From positions 1 to 64,000 of the forward strand of contig QXWW01000001.1 in NCBI GenBank assembly GCA_009911185.1: 64,000 nt of DNA, in the 5' to 3' direction. The notes beneath the pieces are model-generated. The model had not been told where the DNA came from and did no database searches. It saw only the letters and a list, made by a program, of their open reading frames with translations. Positions 54,313 through 60,658 of the stretch are shown here, one piece after another. A program made the position numbers and the translations under genes. Positions within the stretch are counted from its first letter, which is position 1. Every line of letters begins with the position of its first letter. Origin of the DNA: Lachnospiraceae bacterium. GTDB taxonomy: Bacteria; Bacillota; Clostridia; Lachnospirales; Lachnospiraceae.

Positions 54313-54548
54313 TTATTCCCCTATCCTATTCAGAACATCTACAACATAAGCTTTTTTTAATGGGTTTTCTTGTTTTATTGTTTTATTGTTATCAAATCGC
54401 CCGTTTCTTTATTCAGATAATGCTTATGACTTCCTTTTTGCCTTGCCGGAACATAACCGTATGTTGTTAAAACCTTGTCTATTTCTTCTGGTCGCATTCC
54501 GTTTGGCTGTTACTTCATTTTCTCAATTAGTTTTTTTACATTTGGCAC
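54313..54548 (-). pseudogene. hicA: Broken HicA toxin gene
   Basis: The minus strand reads KKLIEKMK, a stop, then QPNGMRPEEIDKVLTTYGYV and PARQKGSHKHYLNKETGDLI, the HicA double-stranded-RNA-binding-like fold with the catalytic His in GSHKHY. The stop looks like CAG or CAA changed to TAA. Later an 8-bp unit, ATAAAACA, is present twice in tandem and shifts the frame away from ENPLKKAYVVDVLNRIGE. The probable start is GTG 54548. Both lesions would abolish the full toxin. Confidence 0.7.
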
Positions 54549-54571
54549 TGTGAATATCTACTTTCTTTTAT

Positions 54572-54600
54572 ATAGTATCATATATAGTACTATTTGTCAA
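54572..54600 (-). promoter_or_regulatory. Promoter of the hicAB pair
   Basis: On the minus strand: TTGACA, 17 bp, TACTAT. The spacer holds alternating AT sequence with a partial inverted repeat (TAGTATC...TAGTACTA), a plausible HicB operator. Confidence 0.65.
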
Positions 54601-54627
54601 TGGGATTATGGGAGAAATAATTAGGGG

Positions 54628-54639
54628 ATAGTATCAAAA
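54628..54639 (+). repeat. ATAGTATCAAAA repeat, copy 1
   Basis: The same 12 bp recurs at 54701-54712, and its first 9 bp at 54572-54580. All three are in the intergenic region between hicA and the recombinase gene, which suggests a shared regulator. Confidence 0.55.
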
Positions 54640-54670
54640 GTAATAATATTTGAAAGTGTATTAAAAGTTA

Positions 54671-54699
54671 TTGACGACAACAATAATAAGATGTAGAAT
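54671..54699 (+). promoter_or_regulatory. Promoter of the serine recombinase gene
   Basis: TTGACG, 17 bp, TAGAAT. A second ATAGTATCAAAA copy begins 2 bp after the -10, where a repressor would block initiation. Confidence 0.6.
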
Positions 54700-54700
54700 G

Positions 54701-54712
54701 ATAGTATCAAAA
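54701..54712 (+). repeat. ATAGTATCAAAA repeat, copy 2
   Basis: Identical to 54628-54639 and placed at the expected transcription start of the recombinase gene. Confidence 0.55.
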
Positions 54713-54755
54713 CAGACGAGCGATAGAAATGATACTGAAAGAAGGGGTATTGCTT

Positions 54756-55433
54756 ATGTGTATGTATGGATATTGCAGAATAAGTACAAAGCAACAGAGT
54801 ATTGATAGACAGATACGGAACATTAAGAGCAGCTATGATAAAGCTGTGATAATACAGGAAGTATATACAGGAACAAAGCAGGATAGACCGGAATGGAATA
54901 AACTGTATAAGAAAGCAAAGGCAGGAGATACCATTATTTTTGATAGTGTATCGCGAATGAGCAGGAACGCAGATGAGGGCTTTTGTCTGTATGAAGAATT
55001 ATATAATAAGGGTATAGAGCTTGTATTTCTGAAAGAGCCGCATATCAATACAAGTACATATAAGAAAGCGTTAGAAAGTAATATATCAATGACTGGAACA
55101 AACGTAGATTTTATTTTAGAGGGTGTGAATAAATATTTTATGTCGCTTGCGAAAGAGCAGATAAGGCTTGCATTTGAGCAATCAGAGAAAGAAGTACAGG
55201 ATTTGCATCAAAGGACAAAAGAGGGTATAGAAACAGCAAGATTGAATGGTAAGCAGATAGGGCAGAAACAGGGAGCAAAGCTGACAACGAAAAAATCTAT
55301 TGAAGCAAAGAAACAGATACAGAAGCATAGCAAAGATTTTAACGGTACTTTGTCAGATACGGATTGCATGAAACTGATAGGGCTTGCAAGGAATACGTTT
55401 TATAAGTATAAGAGAGAATTGAAAGCAGAATAA
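54756..55433 (+). CDS. Small serine recombinase (resolvase/invertase type)
   Basis: The 225-aa protein has an N-terminal resolvase domain with nucleophile Ser in YGYCRISTKQQSIDRQ, the DSVSRMSRN segment and a long E helix, then a C-terminal helix-turn-helix (SDTDCMKLIGLARNTFYKYK). ATG 54756 has GAAGGGG 8 bp upstream. It lacks the large C-terminal part of phage-type serine integrases. It is the only recombinase in the element, so it may do integration and excision at the GGGtGRT site; this is inferred. Confidence 0.85.
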   Translation: MCMYGYCRISTKQQSIDRQIRNIKSSYDKAVIIQEVYTGTKQDRPEWNKLYKKAKAGDTIIFDSVSRMSRNADEGFCLYEELYNKGIELVFLKEPHINTSTYKKALESNISMTGTNVDFILEGVNKYFMSLAKEQIRLAFEQSEKEVQDLHQRTKEGIETARLNGKQIGQKQGAKLTTKKSIEAKKQIQKHSKDFNGTLSDTDCMKLIGLARNTFYKYKRELKAE

Positions 55434-55442
55434 AGATTGTTT

Positions 55443-55478
55443 AAGGCAGGGGTCTTGTGGACTGTTGCCTTTTCTTTT
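55443..55478 (+). terminator. Terminator of the recombinase gene
   Basis: AAGGCA pairs with TGCCTT around a 17-nt loop and is followed by TTCTTTT. The stem is short. Confidence 0.5.
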
Positions 55479-55718
55479 GGCTATAGGCGGTAGGTGGGGG
55501 TTTTATATAAAACCATGCATGCCCCCTGCTAAGTGGGCTTTTCTGCCGGGCATTTTCAAAAAGGCTTAGTCCTGCTGCCAGTGTGAAAAATTTTTTGAAA
55601 TATACAAAAAGGCGGTTTTGTGATAAAATAAAAGAGAAGTCGTTACCTGAATGTTTAGCTGACTTTCCTTAATATTCCGCATCTACTCAAATTATAGCAA
55701 AGGGGTAGGTGCATTACA
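55479..55718 (+). other. Leader region of the element sigma factor
   Basis: No gene is visible. It contains TATATAAAACC, an ATGCATGC palindrome, and a later TGTGATAAAAT -10-like box at about 55619-55629. The distance of about 90 bp to the sigma-factor start fits a promoter there. Confidence 0.4.
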
Positions 55719-56651
55719 ATGACGAATGAGCAAATTGTGTCTGAAATTAGGAACGGTTATTCTGTAGCGGATAATATGCAATTACTGTATGAAAGCAATC
55801 TGCCATTGACTAAGAAATTTATAAAGCCATTTGCCGCCTATGAGCCTATGGAGGACTTGTTGCAAGAAAGTTATTTTGGGCTATGGAAAGCAGTACAGCA
55901 TTATGAAACATCTGAAAATGTGCGTTTTATGTCCTATGCTGAATACTGGATAAGGCAATCAGTACAACGTTATCTTGAAAAATGCGGTTCGGTTGTACGC
56001 ATACCGGGCCACACAAGGCAGAAAATAGCACGTTACAAGAAAACCGTACAGGAGCTAGAGCAGGAACTAAGTAGAATACCAACGGGTAAAGAAATAGCTG
56101 ATAGAATGGGCATATCTGTAGGACTGCTGCCGGAAATGAAAATACAGATGCAGGGGGTAGCCAGTTTAGACACTCCATTAACTGATGATGACAGTTTGAC
56201 ACTTGCCGATACAGTGCAAGCCGATTTTAGCCTTGAAAATGCTACCGTTGATAAAATATACAATGAACACTCTAAAAATGAGTTATGGGGCATTGTAGAG
56301 CGTTACACAGCGGAAAGAGAAAACCATGTTATCAGAGAAATTTTCATAAATAATCTGACTATGGCGGCGGTAGCAAGAGCCGAGGGTATATCAATAGACC
56401 GTATAAGACAGATTAAAGAAAAGGGCTTGCGAAAGCTACGGATAGGCAAGGCAAAGCGTGAACTACTGGAAAAGTTTGATATTGTGGAAGCAGGAGCATA
56501 CAGGAACAGTGTAAGCAAATTTAATGAGCATGGTTTTACTTCTACGGTGGAATATATTGCTTTACACAGGGCAGAGATACAAGCGGAGTATGAAGAACGA
56601 AAGAAACAAATAGAAGCTTTGTTTGAGCATAGGAAAAGAAAGTGCTTATAA
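55719..56651 (+). CDS. Element-encoded sigma-70-family factor
   Basis: The 310-aa protein has region 2 (EDLLQESYFGLWKAVQHYET, then MSYAEYWIRQSVQRYL), region 3 (IPTGKEIADRMGIS, ASLDTPLTDDDSLTLADTVQ) and region 4 (LTMAAVARAEGISIDRIRQI, then KEKGLRKLR). It is thus a near-complete group 1/3-like sigma factor without region 1.1, followed by about 55 extra residues at the C-terminus. AGGTG lies 7 bp before ATG 55719. It could direct polymerase to element promoters; no target is known. Confidence 0.85.
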   Translation: MTNEQIVSEIRNGYSVADNMQLLYESNLPLTKKFIKPFAAYEPMEDLLQESYFGLWKAVQHYETSENVRFMSYAEYWIRQSVQRYLEKCGSVVRIPGHTRQKIARYKKTVQELEQELSRIPTGKEIADRMGISVGLLPEMKIQMQGVASLDTPLTDDDSLTLADTVQADFSLENATVDKIYNEHSKNELWGIVERYTAERENHVIREIFINNLTMAAVARAEGISIDRIRQIKEKGLRKLRIGKAKRELLEKFDIVEAGAYRNSVSKFNEHGFTSTVEYIALHRAEIQAEYEERKKQIEALFEHRKRKCL

Positions 56652-56681
56652 GTGTTCAAAAATAGATAAAAATATAGATGC

Positions 56682-56703
56682 GTAACACACCGATAGCACA
56701 CAA
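56682..56703 (+). repeat. Two tandem 11-bp repeats at the right end
   Basis: Copies at 56682-56692 (GTAACACACCG) and 56693-56703 (ATAGCACACAA), in the same orientation as the left-end repeats and 29 bp before the right attachment copy. Confidence 0.7.
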
Positions 56704-56732
56704 ATAGCCCTTAAAACCCTATAAAATCAATA

Positions 56733-56777
56733 GTGGCAGTTTCGATTGAAGAAGCAGCGAAGGCTGGTAAGTTCTAG
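56733..56777 (+). repeat. Attachment site right (second copy of the gene end)
   Basis: Encodes the same 15 codons as 53403-53447, ending in TAG. Differences are GCG, GCT, GGT, AAG and TAG against GCA, GCA, GGG, AAA and TAA; all are silent. Confidence 0.8.
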
Positions 56778-56778
56778 G

Positions 56779-56838
56779 AAAACCGCTAAAAATGGGCATT
56801 CCAGGCGTGCTGGGCTGGTCTTGGACGGTTTTAGTTTT
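56779..56838 (+). terminator. Terminator-like structure after the right attachment copy
   Basis: AAAACCG (56779-56785) pairs with CGGTTTT (56826-56832), with an inner CCAG/CTGG stem, followed by AGTTTTT. It is probably the original terminator of the displaced gene end. Confidence 0.5.
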
Positions 56839-57189
56839 TCTCGGTAGGACCCACGTAAGACACATTAACAAGACACAAGACGCACGAGTTGGGCGTATGT
56901 GATATGAAAAGCTTCATACCAGAGTTTCCTCCCAAGTTAGGATATAGTGGATGTGATTTCCGCGAGCAATGCACCATAGGGCACTTAGGAAAATAGACGT
57001 GTTTACATGGATATTTGACGAATGCCGCGAGAGTCAGCAACGAAGTTGCTGGCATTCTGTGCGCCTTTTGGGTGGAGACTCTGTTTTTTCTGTGAGTTGG
57101 CATGTTTCATGTATTAATATCAGAGTTTCCCCTTGAGAAAGGCAGCGGATATGATGTTATATCCTGTGCTGTCTTTTTGTGTGGGGACT
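56839..57189 (+). other. Non-coding flank with diverged repeats and hairpin
   Basis: About 350 bp without a convincing gene. At 56855-56887, GTAAGACACAT and the following AACAAGACACAAGA resemble the element-end repeats. TATGAA-AAGC-TTCATA is at about 56903-56918. CAGAGTTTCC occurs at about 56920 and at 57121. A minus-strand frame of 90 residues spans this area but has no SD and is not called. Confidence 0.4.
57020..57057 (+). repeat. Bulged hairpin
   Basis: CAGCAAC-GAA-GTTGCTG (57035-57051) is a perfect 7-bp stem with a 3-nt loop. It is extended by GAATGC (57020-57025) and GCATTC (57052-57057) with 9 unpaired bases on the left side only. Such one-sided bulged hairpins recall single-strand transposon ends, but no matching transposase is near. 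Confidence 0.4.
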
Positions 57190-58039
57190 TTTTTCTTATA
57201 TACGGATATACGGAGTATCCTTGCAGAGACAGGCTGTGGCAAATGTAATCATATTATCCTGCTGATTTTCTTCACTATGCTCGCCAATGCGGATGACTGG
57301 GTGGAAATGGAGGTGTTCGGAAAAGAACATGAAAATTTTCTGCGGAATTACCTGGAACTTCCCAATGGAATCCCTTCCCATGATACCATACAGAGAGTTT
57401 TTGCAATGGTACCCTCGGAATTCCTGGAAAGTTTTCAAAGGAAATGGAATGAGATGTCAAACAGCGACGAGGGGGATTAAGTAAAACGGCTGCTTGCGAT
57501 TGTCGGAAAAATCCAGAGGGGAAACGGAACCAAAACCCAGAAGGCCAACCACATAGTCAGCACCGTGGATGAAAGAGGATTTTGTCTGGGCAGAAACGGG
57601 TGGACGAAAAAACAAATGAAATCAAAGCAATCCCCGAACTGCTTGACAGTATGGACTAAAGGGAACCATCATTACAACAAACACGATGGGAACCCAGACG
57701 GCAATCGTAAAGAAAATCTGGCGGAAATGGGCGGATTATGTGCTGGCGTTAAAAGCAAATCAGGGGAATCTGCTGGAGGATGTCAAAATGTATTTTTCGG
57801 GCCGTGGACTTGTGGGAAAATGTGCCTATAAAAAGACAACAGAAAAAGCGAGAGGAAAAACGGAAAAGAGGGAATACTGGCAGACGGATGATATTTTTAT
57901 GGTTAAGTCAGAAAAAGGAACAGGCAGGGCTAAAGAGCATTGTCCAGACATAGGAAATAAGGCTTTAAGCCTGAAAAAGAAGAGGTCTGCCATCGGCACG
58001 AATCCTGAAAAACATTTGGAGCGAATCCTGAGTTTGTAA
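57190..58039 (+). pseudogene. ISAs1-family transposase remnant
   Basis: Pieces in three frames read LANADDWVEMEVFGKEHENF, LELPNGIPSHDTIQRVF, KANHIVSTVDERGFCLG, TQTAIVKKI and DYVALKANQGN-type sequence (YVLALKANQGNLLEDVKMYF), then REYWQTDDI. These are signatures of ISAs1/H-repeat transposases. Frameshifts lie at about 57480, 57600 and 57690, and the C-terminal third is lost. It is not functional. Confidence 0.75.
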
Positions 58040-58110
58040 TTTTTTATTATAATTTAAGGGATTGGTTGTGTAACATGTTCATGCGTTTGTTTTGGGGAAC
58101 AATTTTCTTC

Positions 58111-58139
58111 TTGCATTTCCTTATATTAAGTGCTATCAT
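58111..58139 (+). promoter_or_regulatory. Promoter of the rimP-nusA-infB operon
   Basis: TTGCAT, 17 bp, TATCAT with an extended -10 (TGCTATCAT). It leaves a leader of about 120 nt. Confidence 0.65.
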
Positions 58140-58166
58140 ATATATGATAACTAGATAAATTCAGAC

Positions 58167-58199
58167 TTGAGAGTGGGTAAAAGCCCACTCTCAATTTTA
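58167..58199 (+). terminator. Leader hairpin / attenuator upstream of rimP
   Basis: TTGAGAGTGGG pairs perfectly with CCCACTCTCAA around TAAAAG and is followed by TTTTATG. It lies after the promoter and before rimP, so it would act within the operon leader as an attenuator, possibly relieved by antitermination. Confidence 0.6.
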
Positions 58200-58267
58200 T
58201 GTGCAGGCGGATACTTGTCCAGAAAATGTACCTAAAATAACAAAGGACAGAGAAAGAAGGTGTAGTA

Positions 58268-58735
58268 ATGTCAAAGAAAGAAATATATGAACAGGAAACA
58301 GAAAAGCTGCTGATACCAATAATGGAAGAGTATCAGTTCGAGCTGGTGGATGTGGAATATGTAAAGGAAGGCGCAACCTGGTATCTGCGTGCCTATATAG
58401 ATAAAGAAGGCGGGATAACCGTGGATGACTGCGAAATGGTCAGCAGGAGGATGAGTCAGCTTTTAGATGAAAAAGATTTTATAGAAGAATCCTATATTTT
58501 TGAAGTGAGTTCTCCAGGACTTGGCAGACCATTAAAAAAGGAAAAAGATTATGTCAGGAGCCTGGGAAAAGAAGTAGAGATCCGCACATACCGTGCGCGC
58601 AATAAGAAAAAAGAATTTTACGGAACCTTAAAATCTTTTAATGAGTCCGCAGTAACCATTGAGATGGAAGATAAGACAGAGATGGTTTTTGCAAAATCAG
58701 AAATTGCATTGATTCGTCTGGCTTTTGATTTTTAA
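58268..58735 (+). CDS. rimP: Ribosome maturation factor RimP
   Basis: RimP is needed for 30S subunit maturation. The 155-aa protein has the family segments YQFELVDVEYVKEGATWYLR, DEKDFIEESYIFEVSSPGLG and RPLKKEKDYVRSLGKEVEI with a C-terminal SH3-like domain. ATG 58268 has GAAGGTG upstream. It is first in the rimP-nusA-rnpM-L7Ae-infB-rbfA operon. Confidence 0.95.
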   Translation: MSKKEIYEQETEKLLIPIMEEYQFELVDVEYVKEGATWYLRAYIDKEGGITVDDCEMVSRRMSQLLDEKDFIEESYIFEVSSPGLGRPLKKEKDYVRSLGKEVEIRTYRARNKKKEFYGTLKSFNESAVTIEMEDKTEMVFAKSEIALIRLAFDF

Positions 58736-58777
58736 AATGCGTCAAATAACAGAAAAACTATTCAGGAGGATAAAAAA

Positions 58778-60070
58778 ATGAACAACGAGTTATTGGAAGC
58801 GTTAAATATATTAGAAAAGGAAAAGGATATCAGTAAAGATACTTTACTGGAAGCCATTGAAAATTCACTGATTACTGCCTGCAAAAACCATTTTGGAAAA
58901 TCTGACAACATCAGAGTGGATATGAATCCTGAGACTTGTGAATTTCACGTATATGCAGCGAAAACCGTTGTAGAAGAAGTGGAAGATGAAGTGATGGAAA
59001 TCAGCCTTGGCAATGCAAGAATGATTGATTCCAAATACAATTTGGGGGACATCGTGAATATCGAGGTCAAATCCAAAGAATTTGGAAGGATTGCCACTCA
59101 GAATGCCAAAAACGTTATTCTGCAGAAGATCCGCGAGGAAGAGCGCAAGGTATTGTTTGACCAGTACTATGGAAAAGAGAAAGATGTGGTGACCGGAATT
59201 GTACAGCGGTATGTAGGAAAAAATATCAGTATTAACTTAGGCAAGGTGGATGCTGTCTTAAGTGAAAACGAACAGGTGAAGGGCGAGGTATTCCAGCCCA
59301 CAGAGCGTATCAAGCTCTATATCCTGGAAGTGAAATCTACCTCCAAAGGTCCTAAAATCCTGGTATCCAGAACACATCCGGAACTGGTAAAGCGTCTCTT
59401 TGAGTCAGAGGTTACAGAGGTTAAGGACGGTATTGTAGAAATTAAGAGTATTTCCAGAGAACCAGGAAGCCGAACAAAGATTGCAGTCTGGAGCAATGAT
59501 CCGGATGTAGATCCGGTGGGAGCCTGTGTGGGTATGAACGGAGCCAGAGTCAATGCCATTGTCAATGAACTGCGCGGAGAAAAGATTGATATTATCAACT
59601 GGAGTGATAATGCGGCGATGCTGATTGAGAATGCCTTGAGCCCGGCTAAGGTCATTTCGGTAATTGCGGATGCGGAGGAGAAAACCGCCAAAGTGGTGGT
59701 TCCCGATTATCAATTATCGCTGGCCATAGGAAAGGAGGGGCAGAATGCCCGTCTTGCGGCAAGGCTTACCGGTTTTAAAATTGATATTAAGAGTGAAACC
59801 CAGGCAAGAGAGGCCGGCGATTTCATGGATTATGAAAATGATTACGAAGAATATGAAGAATATGAGGAGGACGGTTATCCGGAAGAATACGAAGAGATTA
59901 CCGAAGACGGTTATGCCGGGGAATATGAAGAATTACCGCATGAGCCGCAGGACGATTATGCAAAAGATTATGAAGCATTCCAGGAAGGTGACGACACCGA
60001 GGGTTTTGAAGACCCAAGTGAAGAATCACTATCCGAAGAATCCATAGACTGGGAGGAAGCCGATGAATAA
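58778..60070 (+). CDS. nusA: Transcription termination/antitermination factor NusA
   Basis: NusA binds RNA polymerase and modulates pausing, termination and antitermination. The 430-aa protein has an N-terminal polymerase-binding domain, an S1 domain (about 135-200), two KH domains ([40 protein letters not shown]) and then a highly acidic Tyr/Glu/Asp-rich tail of about 75 residues. SD AGGAGG precedes ATG 58778. It overlaps the next gene by 8 bp. Confidence 0.96.
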   Translation: MNNELLEALNILEKEKDISKDTLLEAIENSLITACKNHFGKSDNIRVDMNPETCEFHVYAAKTVVEEVEDEVMEISLGNARMIDSKYNLGDIVNIEVKSKEFGRIATQNAKNVILQKIREEERKVLFDQYYGKEKDVVTGIVQRYVGKNISINLGKVDAVLSENEQVKGEVFQPTERIKLYILEVKSTSKGPKILVSRTHPELVKRLFESEVTEVKDGIVEIKSISREPGSRTKIAVWSNDPDVDPVGACVGMNGARVNAIVNELRGEKIDIINWSDNAAMLIENALSPAKVISVIADAEEKTAKVVVPDYQLSLAIGKEGQNARLAARLTGFKIDIKSETQAREAGDFMDYENDYEEYEEYEEDGYPEEYEEITEDGYAGEYEELPHEPQDDYAKDYEAFQEGDDTEGFEDPSEESLSEESIDWEEADE

Positions 60071-60335
60071 AAAAATTCCAATGCGTCGGTGTGTGGGCTG
60101 TGGAGAGATGAAATGCAAGAAAGAACTGTTTCGCATTATCAAAAACGCGGAAAATGAGATTTTTCTGGATATAACAGGAAAAAAGAATGGCAGAGGGGCA
60201 TATATATGTCCGAATAGAGAATGCCTTACACAGGCGATAAAGTCCAGGGGATTGGAACGCTCTTTGAAATCTGCCATACCAAAAGAAGTGTTAGAGACTT
60301 TGGCAAAGGAGATGGAGACAGTTGCAGAAAGATAA
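60063..60335 (+). CDS. rnpM: YlxR-family protein RnpM (RNase P modulator)
   Basis: The 90-aa basic protein has the YlxR/DUF448 pattern MRRCVGCGEMKCKKELFRII and GRGAYICPNRECL. Members bind RNA, and the B. subtilis protein was linked to RNase P modulation. It overlaps nusA by 8 bp and the next gene by 14 bp, in the conserved nusA-ylxR-ylxQ-infB order. Confidence 0.92.
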   Translation: MNKKIPMRRCVGCGEMKCKKELFRIIKNAENEIFLDITGKKNGRGAYICPNRECLTQAIKSRGLERSLKSAIPKEVLETLAKEMETVAER

Positions 60336-60642
60336 GATATTATCCATGCTCGGACTCGCAGCAAAAGCAGGAAAGATTGTCAGCGGAGAATTTTCCACAG
60401 AAAAAGCGGTAAAGTCCGGGAAAGCATTTCTGGTGGTTGTGTCCCAGGAAGCGTCGGAAAATACAAAAAAAATGTTTCGGAATATGTGTTCCTATTATAA
60501 GGTTCCTATATACTTATATGCTCCTAAAGAAGCATTGGGAAATGCAATTGGCAAGCAGTTTCGCGCATCCCTGGCGGTACTGGATCAGGGCTTTGCCAGA
60601 AGTCTTGAAGAGAAACTGAAATTAACAGAGAAAACGGAATAA
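60322..60642 (+). CDS. L7Ae-family ribosomal protein (YlxQ-like)
   Basis: The 106-aa protein has an L7Ae/L30e/S12e fold ([39 protein letters not shown]), which binds kink-turn RNA. The start is TTG 60322, with GGAGATGGAG upstream. The conserved YlxQ position before infB supports it. Confidence 0.9.
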   Translation: MQKDKILSMLGLAAKAGKIVSGEFSTEKAVKSGKAFLVVVSQEASENTKKMFRNMCSYYKVPIYLYAPKEALGNAIGKQFRASLAVLDQGFARSLEEKLKLTEKTE

Positions 60643-60658
60643 CGGAGGTAGTAAAAGT

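Larger units (their letters stand above)
53403..56777 (+). mobile_element. 3.3-kb integrative element at the 3' end of the GGGtGRT gene
   Basis: The last 45 bp of the GGGtGRT gene (53403-53447) recur at 56733-56777, with the first 26 bp identical. Between them lie a one-helix peptide, HicB and a broken HicA, a small serine recombinase and a sigma-70-family factor. 11-bp repeats occur near both ends. The layout is that of an element that integrates into the end of a gene and restores it. No conjugation genes are present. The serine recombinase is the only candidate integrase. Confidence 0.75.

Noticed and set aside
56831-57103. Minus-strand frame of 90 residues in the IS flank
   Set aside because: No SD, spans repeat-like and hairpin sequence, and reads as Cys/His/Pro-rich noise; could be a multi-copy flank rather than a gene.
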